Shown here one piece after another: positions 18,271-26,656 of a stretch of 37,918 bases of DNA. Position 1 is the first letter of the stretch; every line of letters starts with the position of its first letter. The notes under the pieces were generated by a model that had not been told where the DNA came from, did no database searches, and saw only the letters and a list, made by a program, of their open reading frames with translations. The position numbers and the translations under genes were made by a program. The stretch is from Solirubrobacterales bacterium (GTDB lineage: Bacteria; Actinomycetota; Thermoleophilia; Solirubrobacterales; Solirubrobacteraceae): NCBI GenBank assembly GCA_025963905.1, contig JAOPZW010000206.1, positions 1 to 37,918 of the forward strand. Direction: 5' to 3'.

Positions 18271-18525
18271 ATGAACAATCCACCCACACGCCGTCGTCGG
18301 CTGTTCATGCATCCGGCGACCATGGCCCTCGCCGCCGCGGGATCGAGTTCGGTTGACGTAGCCGCCGTGCTCGGCGTCACGTCCGCGGCCGTGAGCAGCT
18401 ACTTCGCCGGGATCAACCGGCCACACCCGGACCTACCCGAGGCGCTGCGCGAGCTCGTCGGCGCCGACGCGGCGCGGAATGTCCTCGCCCTGATCCCCGA
18501 GCGGGACGCGCAGGGCCCCGCATGA
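18271..18525 (+). CDS. Small HTH DNA-binding protein
   Basis: 84-aa protein with one helix-turn-helix (SSVDVAAVLGVTSAAVSSYF) of the XRE/sigma-4 type in its middle, a basic N-terminus and a short acidic C-terminus. The ATG at 18271 was preferred over an upstream in-frame ATG because the inverted repeat lies between them. It opens the replication operon and is likely its regulator, possibly acting on the repeat just upstream. Confidence 0.65.
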   Translation: MNNPPTRRRRLFMHPATMALAAAGSSSVDVAAVLGVTSAAVSSYFAGINRPHPDLPEALRELVGADAARNVLALIPERDAQGPA

Positions 18526-18600
18526 CCCCCTCAACGACGGACGCCCGCCCCGCGGCACACGGAGCGAGCGTCGAAATGCGTACAGCAGAAAAGAGCAGCG

Positions 18601-18870
18601 ATGACCACTATGGCAGAGCGACCGGACGGGCACCTACTCCGGCCGGGCAGCCCAGGCGGCAAGGCCCTGCGGCCCCCGCCGGCGGGCACCCGGTACAGCG
18701 TGACCAACCTCGGCAGCGGGATTTGCACCGCGTACGACGCCGGGGGTCGCGTGCTGGGGGAGTACCAGCGCTGGGCGCCGGTGTCCGAGAAGGACAAGGC
18801 CCACGCTCGGCAGCACGCGCCGAAGGATGGGCCAATCCGGGTCACCCCGCCGTCCCCGTGGCCGCGATGA
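18601..18870 (+). CDS. Small hypothetical protein before primase
   Basis: 89-aa protein, Gly/Pro-rich, with a short beta-like core (GTRYSVTNLGSGICTAYDAGGRVLGEYQRW). Its TGA overlaps the primase ATG (ATGA), which supports real translation. The start could also be the ATG at 18610. No family is recognised. Confidence 0.55.
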   Translation: MTTMAERPDGHLLRPGSPGGKALRPPPAGTRYSVTNLGSGICTAYDAGGRVLGEYQRWAPVSEKDKAHARQHAPKDGPIRVTPPSPWPR

Positions 18871-19823
18871 CGCGCGCCGAGCAGGCCACGGCCTACCTCG
18901 ACGCGCTGATCTGCGCGGCGCCCGTCGACAGCCACCACCTCGAGCTACGTTGGCGCGGGGACGGCAAGCCGATGCGCTCGGAGTGGTTCGTGGAGCCGGA
19001 CGGACTGCAGCGGGGGGCGAACCCCGCGGCGCTGGCCCCCATCGCGGAGCGGGCGGTAGCGCTCGCCGACCAGGGGGGCGAGGTGTTCGCGGGCGTGGGC
19101 CTGCGGACGCGGGCGGAAGGGACCAAGGACGCGGTCCCCATGCTCGGTCTCGCCTGGGCTGACTGCGACTCCCTCGACGCGACGGCGCGGCTGGGCAGCT
19201 TCCCGTTTCGGCCGTCGATGACCGTGCGGTCCTCGCCCGGCAAGGTCCACGCCTACTTCCGGTTGGAGCAGCCGCACCCGACCGAGGTCGTCGAGGACGT
19301 GAACCGTCGGCTCGCGCTCGCCCTGGGCGCCTGCCCGCATGTCGCGGACGCGGCTCGGATCCTGCGCGTCCCCGGGACCTACCACACGAAGACCGGCCGG
19401 CCTCAGAACGTCAGCCTCTACATGAACCGGCCGACCGTGACGCCGCTGGCGGACCTGTTGACGCTGCCTGCCCCGCAGGCGGCGGCACCCGCACCGACGA
19501 CCACGGGGGCGCCGGTGGCGGGCCCGCGGAGCGACGACCTGGACGACCTGCGGGCGATTCCGGCCACGGTGTACGTCCCGCTCCTGACCGGCCGCGAGGT
19601 TGGCCGGGACGGGAAGGCGTGCTGTCCGGTGCATGGGGGCGGAGCGGAGAGAAGCGCGTCTCTGCATGCCTACCCCGACGCCGAGCGAGGGTGGTTCTGC
19701 TACGGCTGCAGCAAGGGCGGCGACGTCCTGGACCTCGTGGCGCACATGACGGGCCTCGACACCCGTGTCGACTTCCCGCAGATCGTGTCCATCGCGCGGT
19801 CGCACCTGGGGGGCGGTCGCTGA
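18867..19823 (+). CDS. Primase-polymerase with CHC2 zinc finger
   Basis: 318-aa replication protein. Residues 1-200 match RepB-type/PrimPol folds: GLAWADCDSLDATARLG with the acidic pair of the active site, SSPGKVHAYFRL with the His, and DAARILRVPGTYHTK. The C-terminal part is a DnaG-type CHC2 zinc ribbon: C253-P-V-H256, then FC278-Y-G-C281 and GGDVLDLV. It would lay primers at the element's origin. Archaeo-eukaryotic primase fused to a bacterial zinc finger is typical of plasmids, satellites and phages. It is coupled to both neighbours. Confidence 0.85.
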   Translation: MTRAEQATAYLDALICAAPVDSHHLELRWRGDGKPMRSEWFVEPDGLQRGANPAALAPIAERAVALADQGGEVFAGVGLRTRAEGTKDAVPMLGLAWADCDSLDATARLGSFPFRPSMTVRSSPGKVHAYFRLEQPHPTEVVEDVNRRLALALGACPHVADAARILRVPGTYHTKTGRPQNVSLYMNRPTVTPLADLLTLPAPQAAAPAPTTTGAPVAGPRSDDLDDLRAIPATVYVPLLTGREVGRDGKACCPVHGGGAERSASLHAYPDAERGWFCYGCSKGGDVLDLVAHMTGLDTRVDFPQIVSIARSHLGGGR

Positions 19824-21142
19824 TGAGCGATCTGGACCTCAGCCACCTGCCCGACGACGTGGCCAGCCACCTGCTGTCCAAGATCCCGAACACCTCGACC
19901 ACCGCGAGCAGGGGCGGGGGCGACAGCAGCGCGTCCACCGGCCGACGACTCCAGGTCACCTGGGCCAGCCAGGTCAAGCCCGAGTCCGTCGAGTTCATGG
20001 AGGACGGGCGCATTCCGATCGGCAAGCTCACCGTCCTCGCTGGCGACCCTGGTCTGGGCAAGTCGCAGTACACCTGTCTCATCGCGGCGAAGATGTCGCG
20101 GTCGGCCAGGGTGCTGATGCTCAACGCGGAGGACGACGAGAGCGACACTCTCCGTCCCCGCATGGCGGCGGCCGGCGCGAACCTGGAGAACGTCGGCTTC
20201 GTCAAGATGCGCGACGAGCACGGCGACGACGGACTGGTGCTGCCCGACGACGGCGCCCAGCTGCGCGCCAAGGTGGAGCAGACGGGCGCCACCCTGGTCG
20301 TGGTCGACCCGATCATGGCCCACCTGGGAGGGAGGGTCGACGGGTACAGGGACCAGGACGTGAGGCGAGCGCTCGCTCCGCTCCACAACATGGGCAGCGA
20401 CCTGGGCGTAACGGTGATCGTCGTAGCCCACCTGAAGAAGGGCGCCGAGCAGATGGCGCTCAACAAGATCGGCGGGTCCATCGGCTTCGGGGCATCAGCC
20501 CGCAACGTGCTCGCGTTCGCACGCGACCCCGACGACCCCGACGGCGACCAGGGGGACCGACGCATCCTCGGCCACATCAAGGGGAACAACGGCCGCCTCC
20601 AGGATGCGCAGCTCTACCAGATCGAAACCGCCTGGGACGGCTTCGTGGAGACCAGCCGACTCGTCTACACCGGCGACAGCGAGCAGTCGGTGCAAGACCT
20701 CCTGGCGCCGCCCCAGGTCAAGGCCCCGACGAAGATCGAACTGGCGAAGGAGTTCCTGTCGAAGGCGCTGGCCCAAGGGCCGCGCTCGACGCTCGAGGTT
20801 ACATCTGAGGCTGAGGCTCAGGGTATCTCCGACCGCACGCTGACGCGCGCCCGGGGCGACATGGGCGTCCGTTCGGAGCGGGGCGAGGACGCGAGGTTCT
20901 ACCTCTCGCTGCCGACCTCCGCCAACAGGACCCCTGCCAACCTCCCAGGGGAGAGTGTGGTTGGCACTGGTGGTAGACAAGACACGCTCAGTCTTTCGGA
21001 GTTTGGCTCTAGTGAGCCAAATCCGGAGACCTCCGCCATGTCTGCCATGTCTGCCAACTCTGCCGACCCCCAAGGGGTGGCAGAGGTCCCCGGCCAAGGT
21101 CGACCGATCCCCACGGCGGGCCCCGAAGGGGCGTCGTCGTGA
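19823..21142 (+). CDS. RepA-like RecA-fold ATPase (AAA_25), putative helicase or loader
   Basis: 439-aa P-loop ATPase. Walker A is G74-DPGLGKS81, the Walker B strand is LVVVDPIM, and a later VIVVAHLKK segment matches RepA/AAA_25 helicases of plasmids and phages. The RecA fold fills residues 35-290. Residues 290-370 form a winged-helix-like region. The last 70 residues are Ser/Pro/Ala-rich and disordered. The start overlaps the primase stop (TGATG) and the end overlaps the next ATPase (GTGA). It presumably unwinds or loads at the origin with the primase. Confidence 0.85.
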   Translation: MSDLDLSHLPDDVASHLLSKIPNTSTTASRGGGDSSASTGRRLQVTWASQVKPESVEFMEDGRIPIGKLTVLAGDPGLGKSQYTCLIAAKMSRSARVLMLNAEDDESDTLRPRMAAAGANLENVGFVKMRDEHGDDGLVLPDDGAQLRAKVEQTGATLVVVDPIMAHLGGRVDGYRDQDVRRALAPLHNMGSDLGVTVIVVAHLKKGAEQMALNKIGGSIGFGASARNVLAFARDPDDPDGDQGDRRILGHIKGNNGRLQDAQLYQIETAWDGFVETSRLVYTGDSEQSVQDLLAPPQVKAPTKIELAKEFLSKALAQGPRSTLEVTSEAEAQGISDRTLTRARGDMGVRSERGEDARFYLSLPTSANRTPANLPGESVVGTGGRQDTLSLSEFGSSEPNPETSAMSAMSANSADPQGVAEVPGQGRPIPTAGPEGASS

Positions 21143-21906
21143 GCGCGCCGACTCGCGCCGCGGGCGCCCGCATCCGACCGCTCGACATGGCTGCGCTGAT
21201 GGCGCAGCCCGAGCACCGGGCCGCATATCGCATCGACCGCTTCGCCCAGGACGGGGCGCTGACCATCCTTGCCGCGAAGGGCGGCAGCGGGAAGTCCTGG
21301 CTGGGGATGGCGGCGTGCGCCGCCGTCCAGGCCGGGGCGCCACTCGCCGGCATCCCGGTGGAGAGGGGGCCGGCCGTCTACGTCGACGCCGAAATGGGCG
21401 GCCGTCAGCTGGCCGACCGCTTCCGGGTGGCGGGGATCCGCGCCGACGCCTTCGGTGTGCTCGACGCCCTGGGCCTCGACATCGGGGCGCCCGGCGGCGT
21501 GGGGCACCTGACCGACGAGCTCCGGGCCACCGGCGCCCGTCTGGTCGTGCTCGACTCCCTGCGCAAGCTCGCCCCGGCGATGAAGGAGAACGAGTCCGAC
21601 GACATGGGAGGGCTGCTGGCCTCGCTGACGCTGATGGCCCGCAGTCTCGGCGCCGCGGTGCTCCTCATCCACCACGCGGGCCACGGCGAACGGTTCACGC
21701 GGGGAAGCTCGGCGATCCGCGACCAGGTGGACGCCCTGTTCGGGCTCGAGCGCGACGGCGACGCCCTGCAGCTGTCCTGCTCCCCGGCGCGCGGCGGCAA
21801 GTTCCGCCTCGACGTCGAGCCCGAGGACCGGCAGCTGCGCCTGGCCGTGGGGGAGACGCCCGGCGTAATCGTGGCCGAGGCACAGGCGCCGGCGGCTGTC
21901 GCATGA
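21139..21906 (+). CDS. Second RecA-fold ATPase (AAA_25)
   Basis: 255-aa P-loop ATPase with Walker A KGGSGKS (K52), the acidic strand VYVDAEMGGRQ, the Walker B-like RLVVLDSLRKL and the sensor-type AAVLLIHHAGHG. It is of the same AAA_25 class as the protein just upstream but shorter and clearly diverged. Two such ATPases in a row suggests separate tasks such as helicase and loader, or a partition-like role. Its GTG overlaps the upstream TGA. Confidence 0.82.
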   Translation: MSAPTRAAGARIRPLDMAALMAQPEHRAAYRIDRFAQDGALTILAAKGGSGKSWLGMAACAAVQAGAPLAGIPVERGPAVYVDAEMGGRQLADRFRVAGIRADAFGVLDALGLDIGAPGGVGHLTDELRATGARLVVLDSLRKLAPAMKENESDDMGGLLASLTLMARSLGAAVLLIHHAGHGERFTRGSSAIRDQVDALFGLERDGDALQLSCSPARGGKFRLDVEPEDRQLRLAVGETPGVIVAEAQAPAAVA

Positions 21907-22009
21907 GCGTCACCGTGCGACAGCCCGCTTTCCGCGGATTTGCAGGCAGTTCGCTGTTCCGGGGATGGCGGCCCGACAGGTGTGGCGCGCATCATGCGTG
22001 TCAGATCCG

Positions 22010-22567
22010 ATGACCGACCACCGCGCCAAACCTGGGCTGGGGATCCGCCACGGGGACGATCACGTCGTGGAGGAGCCGGACGCCGACGTCGTGTACTCGT
22101 TCATGGTGCGCCAACGCCTCCGCGAGACCGCCGAGGACGCGTGGCTGGAGGTGGTCGCTCGCTCTATCGCCGAGGGCAACTGTCCCGCTGGTGCGTCCGG
22201 CTGGCGGCGACTCAGGCAGACCGCCGAGCAGATGTTCGCCCTGGTCGTCGACCGCCTCCGCTACGCCACCCGCCAGGGCGACGCCGGCAGCCAGAACCGG
22301 CTGGTGGCCGAGCTCAGAGAGTTGGGGCAGGCACGCAAACAGGCGGCCAGCACCCCCAGCGAGGCGACGGCGGAGCGCCTGCGGACCTGCTACCTGGAAC
22401 TGGCCGCGACCAGCATCGTCCTGGCCGAGCGCTGCACGCGCCCCCCGGAGTTGCGCCGTGGCCGGAAGTCGTCGACCAACCGACACCGGGCGCTGAGGTT
22501 CTGGACGCCCAACGCCGCCGAGCTCGAGGATCTGCTCGCCGTCGCGGCGGAGGGGCCGGCCGCGTGA
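22010..22567 (+). CDS. Hypothetical protein of replication operon
   Basis: 185-aa helical, charged protein (VRQRLRETAEDAWLEVVARSIAEG..., later RLVAELRELGQARKQA). It has no membrane segment or known motif. The start is uncertain: in-frame ATGs also lie at 21965, and no good ribosome-binding site is seen. Its stop overlaps the GTG of the excisionase-like gene, tying it to the operon. Confidence 0.65.
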   Translation: MTDHRAKPGLGIRHGDDHVVEEPDADVVYSFMVRQRLRETAEDAWLEVVARSIAEGNCPAGASGWRRLRQTAEQMFALVVDRLRYATRQGDAGSQNRLVAELRELGQARKQAASTPSEATAERLRTCYLELAATSIVLAERCTRPPELRRGRKSSTNRHRALRFWTPNAAELEDLLAVAAEGPAA

Positions 22568-22896
22568 GCGGTCCCACGCTCCAGGCGCTCGACGGCGGAC
22601 GCGACCAAAGCGCCCCCGGGCCCGCGATCGTGGAGCTCGCCGCGGCCGTCGCGAAGGCGCTGGACGATCCCGCGTTCGCCGCCTCGGTCGCCCACTTCCG
22701 CAAGCGGCCGGTCACCGTGCTCTCCGAACCGCTGCTCGACGCCGACGCCGTGGCCGAACTGCTCGACATCCCCGCGAGGACGGTTCGCCAGTACGCGGCG
22801 GAAGGGCGCCTGCCGTCGCGCCAGCTGGGCAAGCACATCCGCTTCGTGCGGGCCGAAGTCGCCGACGCCCTAGAGCGCGGCCTCATCGGCGCGTAG
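22564..22896 (+). CDS. Excisionase-like HTH_17 protein
   Basis: 110-aa protein whose C-terminal 55 residues form a MerR/excisionase-type winged helix: LLDADAVAELLDIPARTVRQYAAEG-type turn followed by LPSRQLGKHIRFVRAEV. Proteins of this form act as recombination directionality factors (Xis) or small repressors. The GTG start overlaps the preceding stop. It is the last gene of the replication operon. Confidence 0.75.
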   Translation: MSGPTLQALDGGRDQSAPGPAIVELAAAVAKALDDPAFAASVAHFRKRPVTVLSEPLLDADAVAELLDIPARTVRQYAAEGRLPSRQLGKHIRFVRAEVADALERGLIGA

Positions 22897-23294
22897 CGGG
22901 CCGGACCAAGCCCACACGCCCCCGGGGCGCCCGTGGCCTCCTGTGCCCCCTGACGCGCCTCGGGCGCCCTCCTGGTCGTGCGCAGGGGTGTCAAGCACGC
23001 TTGACGCGGCGATTCATGCCGGCGACGCTCAGGCTCGCGTACCAGGGGTGCCAGCATTGGCAGGACGCCACGTCGGCCGGGGTCGGCGGGGTCGCTCCGC
23101 GTGGATCCCCGAGCCGAGAACCGGAACCTTAGTTCCGCTTCGTTACGCGTACGCGCGAGGAAAACGCCAGCGACCGCTAGTAAACGCCTCCAAACAGCCT
23201 CCATGACGCCCGCCGGCGCATGCCGGCGTCGCCGGGCCACCGGTGCATCCCGCGGACGAATGGCCTAGATGACAGGTCAAGGTCCGGCGCGGTG
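22897..23294. other. Non-coding, repeat-rich region after replication operon
   Basis: About 400 bp with no supported gene. It contains a strong dyad GTCAAGC-AC-GCTTGAC (22990-23005), a hairpin CGGAAC-CTTA-GTTCCG (23122-23137), the run ACGCGTACGCG, the word GTAAACGC (23180-23187), and GCCGGC-GCAT-GCCGGC near 23215. Next to primase and helicase genes, it is a candidate origin or regulatory region. Confidence 0.45.
22990..23005. promoter_or_regulatory. Dyad GTCAAGC-AC-GCTTGAC, candidate operator
   Basis: Perfect 7-bp arms around two bases. The 10-mer GTCAAGCACG recurs on the minus strand at 28770-28761, just inside the start of the HTH gene at 28519..28779, so both may be bound by the same regulator. 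Confidence 0.45.
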
Positions 23295-23510
23295 GTGTCG
23301 ATCTCTCTGCCCATGCATCTGGTCTACATGGGCAACCACGGGATCCTGGACATCCACGCGTTCTCGACGTTGGTGAGCGTGGTGATCCTTGTGGGCGGGA
23401 TGTACGGCTTCATGCGGATGCTCTACGACATCGGCCGGAAGTTCGGCGGGCCGCGTCGCGAGTTCGGCGGGTCGATGCCAGACCCCCGGGCGCGGCCCCG
23501 GGAGCCCTAG
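23295..23510 (+). CDS. Small single-pass membrane protein
   Basis: About 71-aa protein with one hydrophobic helix (STLVSVVILVGGMYGFM) and a basic, Pro-rich tail (GRKFGGPRREFGG). Adjacent GTG codons at 23292 and 23295 are both possible starts. No family is recognised. A role at the membrane of the host is all that can be said. Confidence 0.5.
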   Translation: MSISLPMHLVYMGNHGILDIHAFSTLVSVVILVGGMYGFMRMLYDIGRKFGGPRREFGGSMPDPRARPREP

Positions 23511-23617
23511 GGCGGATCGCGCCGCAGCGCGGTGATGGCGGCGCTCAAGCCATCCAGTGCGAGCGCCGATGAGACCTGCGTACCTACCACGCCGTTCGGC
23601 ATCGGGGGTCGGGAGCC

Positions 23618-24253
23618 ATGATGGAGAAGCTGCTCGGGGGGGCGGGCGCGATCGCTGCGACGGTCTTCGTCGGCTTGCAGTTCTTCCTGTTCGTCGGTGG
23701 TGTCAGCTACCGCAAGGACTGCCTGGGCAGCGCGGGGCAGGTCAAGAGCAGCTGGACCTTCACCTGGTTCGCGCCGATCCCGTACCTCTTCCGCCCCTCC
23801 GAGGCGGGCTGCCAAGTCCACACCGGGACACGGGTGGCGCTCAACGCGGTGGGTGTCGCAGCGTTCGCGAAGCCGACGACAACCAACCTGGCCGACAAGG
23901 CCGTTCAGGGTGCGCACAACATGAGCGACGACGAAGCCTATTTCGCGCGCATGAAGGCCCGCGTGGTCGAATTCGAGAACGCGCCGCAGGCCAAGACCGT
24001 CGACGACGGCAGGCGAGCGTTTGACAAGGCCATCGGTTCACTCAGTGCGATCACCCCGACATCGAAGTACGCGGCAGCGCACGCCGCGCTGCTTGCGGCA
24101 CTTCATGAGGCGCGCGCTGGCTTGGACGAGATCGAGCGTGCCCATTACTCCGCTGGCACTGCTGACGACCGGCGCGTGGCGGCTCAGTTTCGGGCGGCCT
24201 TCGGGAAAATCGGCGGCGCCATCACCCAGCTCAATCAGCTGCACGGCCGCTGA
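23618..24253 (+). CDS. Membrane-anchored hypothetical protein
   Basis: 211-aa protein with an N-terminal hydrophobic segment (residues 8-28), then a short extracytoplasmic-type region with cysteines (KDCLG, AGCQVHTG). The helical C-terminal half is rich in Ala and Arg (AHAALLAALHEARAGLDEIERAH). It probably sits in or is exported across the membrane. No family recognised. Confidence 0.7.
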   Translation: MMEKLLGGAGAIAATVFVGLQFFLFVGGVSYRKDCLGSAGQVKSSWTFTWFAPIPYLFRPSEAGCQVHTGTRVALNAVGVAAFAKPTTTNLADKAVQGAHNMSDDEAYFARMKARVVEFENAPQAKTVDDGRRAFDKAIGSLSAITPTSKYAAAHAALLAALHEARAGLDEIERAHYSAGTADDRRVAAQFRAAFGKIGGAITQLNQLHGR

Positions 24254-24304
24254 GCGTCGGCGAGCCCCACAGACCCCGGCGCCGGCCACCGCGGCCCGTT
24301 GCGG

Positions 24305-24604
24305 CTAGCGGCGTCGCGCGAGCCGGCGCAGCGACTCAACACCGTGCGGCAGCCGCTCCACCAGAGCGAGCGCGTAGCGTCCGTCGGCCAGCCCCACGGG
24401 GGTCTCCGCGAGCAGTCGGCCCACCCACCGCGCGGCGGCCCTATCGAACCGTGGGTCGTGCTCCTGCGCCATGAGGACCAGGATCTCGAGCGCGTCGTCC
24501 AGCTGGATCTGCTCTAGCTCCGCGGCGGCCAAGAGGACGACGGACAGCTGACGGGTCTCGAGGGAGCGCCGGAACCGTGCGTGCGGGCTGCCCTTGATCG
24601 ACAC
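24305..24604 (-). CDS. Small helical hypothetical protein (actinobacterial family)
   Basis: 99-aa all-helical protein starting at GTG 24604 (MSIKGSPHARFRRSLET). The pattern FRR.L.T..L......AAEL..I.LDDALEIL.L....DP.RFDRAA.RW.GRLL resembles small proteins of unknown function that I recall as frequent in actinobacterial genomes. The upstream in-frame extension to 24826 is low complexity and overlaps the NYN promoter, so the GTG was chosen. It is divergent from the NYN gene. Confidence 0.6.
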   Translation of the reverse strand: MSIKGSPHARFRRSLETRQLSVVLLAAAELEQIQLDDALEILVLMAQEHDPRFDRAAARWVGRLLAETPVGLADGRYALALVERLPHGVESLRRLARRR

Positions 24605-24726
24605 GAACGCATGTTCCCATGCCGGTGCAAGTCGCAGTGTGGGCCCCCCAGAGGCCCAGCAGCCGCCACGTGGCCCAGCGGAATTGGAGCTGGCGGCTGC
24701 AGGGGGACGTGCGACTGTCCACTGGG

Positions 24727-24755
24727 TTGACACGCCTTGGTACTGTGGACCTATT
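24727..24755 (+). promoter_or_regulatory. Promoter of NYN gene
   Basis: A consensus -35 TTGACA (24727-24732) is followed after 17 bp by CCTATT (24750-24755), a weak -10. Transcription would begin just before or at the leader hairpin. Confidence 0.5.
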
Positions 24756-24758
24756 CCT

Positions 24759-24800
24759 CCCCGCCGTCCGGCCTTGTGCCGCACTGGCGGGGTTCTTTTT
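24759..24800 (+). terminator. Leader terminator/attenuator of NYN gene
   Basis: CCCCGCC (24759-24765) pairs with GGCGGGG (24786-24792), and an inner stem CGGC/GCCG closes a five-base loop. TTCTTTTT follows at once (24793-24800). This is a full intrinsic terminator between promoter and start codon, 15 bases before the ATG, so read-through must be regulated or low. Confidence 0.7.
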
Positions 24801-24815
24801 CGGAGCGGTTGAGGC

Positions 24816-25436
24816 ATGGAGAGCATCGCCGTCTTCTTCGACTGGCAGAACGCCTACAAGGGTGCGCGCAAGGCGTTCGGTCTTCAAAACCAGCCGAACG
24901 AGTTCGGGAACTTCAGCCCGCTGCGCCTAGCGAAGATCCTCGCTGCCGGGAACGACAGGGGCAGCGACGGCCGCCTCGTACGCGTGGAGGTTCACCGCGG
25001 CCTACCGTCGTCGGCGCGTGACCCAGTCGGGTACGGCGCCAACCGCCGGCAAGCGCAGGCATGGGTTACCGAGGCGCCCGAGCTTGTCTTCCCTCGTCTG
25101 CGACCGCTTCGCTATCCCGCAGATCACGAGGAAAGCCAAGAACCAACAGAGAAGGGTGTCGACGTGAATCTCGCGCTTGGCGCGGTCGAGCGCGTCCTGA
25201 TGAATCAGTGCGACATCGCGATCCTGTTCTCCCATGACAGCGATCTGGCGCCGGCGCTCGAAACGATCTGCCGCGTCGTGAGCCACAACCACGTAGAGAC
25301 CGCGTCTTGGCGCAGCAGCAGCTTTCAGGGCCGCATCCCGAAGACCAGGGGTGTCTTCAACCACGCGGTTGGCTGGGAGGCCTTCCAGCGGGTCGCTACG
25401 CCCGTGAATTACGCCCGCCAAGGCAGTAAGGCTTAG
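24816..25436 (+). CDS. NYN-domain ribonuclease-like protein
   Basis: 206-aa PIN-like (NYN) nuclease. Metal-binding acidic residues sit in the expected order: D9 and N12 in FFDWQNAY, E112/D116 in EKGVDVNLAL, and D141/D143 in LFSHDSDLAPALE. The family cleaves RNA. It is expressed from its own promoter through a terminator-containing leader and converges on the TIR gene, from which it is separated by a bidirectional hairpin. A defence or toxin role is plausible from neighbours but not shown. Confidence 0.82.
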   Translation: MESIAVFFDWQNAYKGARKAFGLQNQPNEFGNFSPLRLAKILAAGNDRGSDGRLVRVEVHRGLPSSARDPVGYGANRRQAQAWVTEAPELVFPRLRPLRYPADHEESQEPTEKGVDVNLALGAVERVLMNQCDIAILFSHDSDLAPALETICRVVSHNHVETASWRSSSFQGRIPKTRGVFNHAVGWEAFQRVATPVNYARQGSKA

Positions 25437-25446
25437 GCGCTGAGCA

Positions 25447-25477
25447 GGCCGTCGCGTGGGCCTCTTCCGCGACGGCC
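25447..25477. terminator. Bidirectional hairpin between NYN and TIR genes
   Basis: GGCCGTCGCG and CGCGACGGCC make a perfect 10-bp stem with an 11-base loop between the two convergent stop codons. Confidence 0.6.
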
Positions 25478-25510
25478 AGGGCTGGGGTGCCGCTGCTCCC
25501 AAGGGTCTGC

Positions 25511-26371
25511 TCAGTCTGCTGCTGCTGCTTCTGCTTCTGCTTCTGCTGCGTCTTTGCTGGCCTGGTAGCCCTCACGGTCAAGAACGAACCGGATCGTGTT
25601 CTGCGTCTGCTGCTGGATCAGCACGTAGTACCGATCGACCGCGAGCTTTGCGAGAAGCCGCTTGGCCGTGCCGAGCGGCAGGTTCAGCTCCTCGTCGACC
25701 TCTCGAAAGTGCACGAGGACGCCCTTGAAGTTCCGGCTATCGAACCCAAACAGGCCGCGCCAGGCAGGGTTCAACCAGTCATCGTCCAACACCTCAGCGA
25801 GCTCGTCTTCCGAGTACGCCTCGTACGGCCCGTTGTAGACAGCACCCGAGCGTAGGTCGCTCTCCGCGACGGTGAGGTCGCCGTAGCGAGGCAGCTTCGC
25901 CTTGATCGTGGCGTAACGGAAGCCTTTGAGGTTTCCGAATTCGAATAAGTCGACCAGCGTCTGGAAGACGAGCCGTGTCTCAGAGGCCTTGCCGAGCGAC
26001 ATAGCTTGCAACCGACTGAGCGGTTCAGGCAGGTCAGTCTTGTCGACCTCGGGAACGCATACCGGCAGGATGCGGCCTTCGCCCTCCTCCATCTTGGCCC
26101 ATGACGCGCCAACCTCGAACCAGATCCAAGGACGGTTGAGCGACACCGGCGTAATGAGGACGATCACCGCGCTGGCCTTGCGCAGCTTGTCGTTGATATT
26201 CGCCAGCCAGTCGGCGCCAGGGGAAACCTTCCCAGGGACGCTCGTGGCGAACACATCTACCCCGTTCGCGAAGATGCGAGTGATCTCGTCGTGGATCACC
26301 CGAACGATCGGTTCGTCCGTCGCCGCGTGGCTGAGGAAGACGGTTGGCTTCTTGATCCCTGGGCCGGGCAC
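25511..26371 (-). CDS. TIR-domain protein (candidate defence NADase)
   Basis: 286-aa protein. Residues 8-135 are a TIR domain: TVFLSHAATDEP, a DVFATSVPG strand, SAVIVLITPVSLNRPWIWFEVGASW with the likely catalytic Glu86, and RILPVCVPEV. Residues 150-270 form a second domain of unknown type, with acidic and aromatic patches and a winged-helix-like stretch (LPLGTAKRLLAKLAVDRYYVLIQ). The tail is Glu/Ala-rich. TIR domains cleave NAD+ or make cyclic ADP-ribose signals. The GTG at 26371 fits the domain start and has TACACT ten bases upstream. An in-frame ATG at 26545 would add 58 low-complexity residues. Confidence 0.78.
   Translation of the reverse strand: MPGPGIKKPTVFLSHAATDEPIVRVIHDEITRIFANGVDVFATSVPGKVSPGADWLANINDKLRKASAVIVLITPVSLNRPWIWFEVGASWAKMEEGEGRILPVCVPEVDKTDLPEPLSRLQAMSLGKASETRLVFQTLVDLFEFGNLKGFRYATIKAKLPRYGDLTVAESDLRSGAVYNGPYEAYSEDELAEVLDDDWLNPAWRGLFGFDSRNFKGVLVHFREVDEELNLPLGTAKRLLAKLAVDRYYVLIQQQTQNTIRFVLDREGYQASKDAAEAEAEAAAAD
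25516..25552. repeat. Trinucleotide tract in TIR gene 3' end
   Basis: A CTG/CTT run encodes the AAEAEAEAAAA tail of the TIR protein. It is prone to slippage that would change the tail length without breaking the frame. Confidence 0.6.
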
Positions 26372-26656
26372 AGCGCGGACGAGTGTAGGCGCAGAGGCGG
26401 TCGTGCTCGGCCAGCGGCGCAGGTCGAACGCCCAGGAGCGGACCGCAGACCATGACCATGGCGTCTGCGGCCCGCGCCGGGCAATGGGTTCGCGCCCCTG
26501 CTGGTCCGGCGGTGACGCGAACGCCGCAGCAAGGTAGCCAGCCATCACGGCGCGCTGGACGGATGACCGGCTCCTTGCGCCCAACGGCGCCTGTGTCGGG
26601 GGAAGCGACCCTTCATGTGTGATGCCGTGCCGACCGCAATGCAAGAGGATCCCGCC

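Noticed and set aside
25511-25555. Possible CRISPR-like or microsatellite array
   Set aside because: It is a short triplet tract inside the TIR coding sequence with no spacers. No CRISPR array was seen anywhere in the window.
15201-26371. A classical Thoeris system (SIR2 plus TIR)
   Set aside because: The two genes lie 9 kb apart with the replication operon between, and the SIR2-like protein shows no SLOG sensor domain of the ThsA type.
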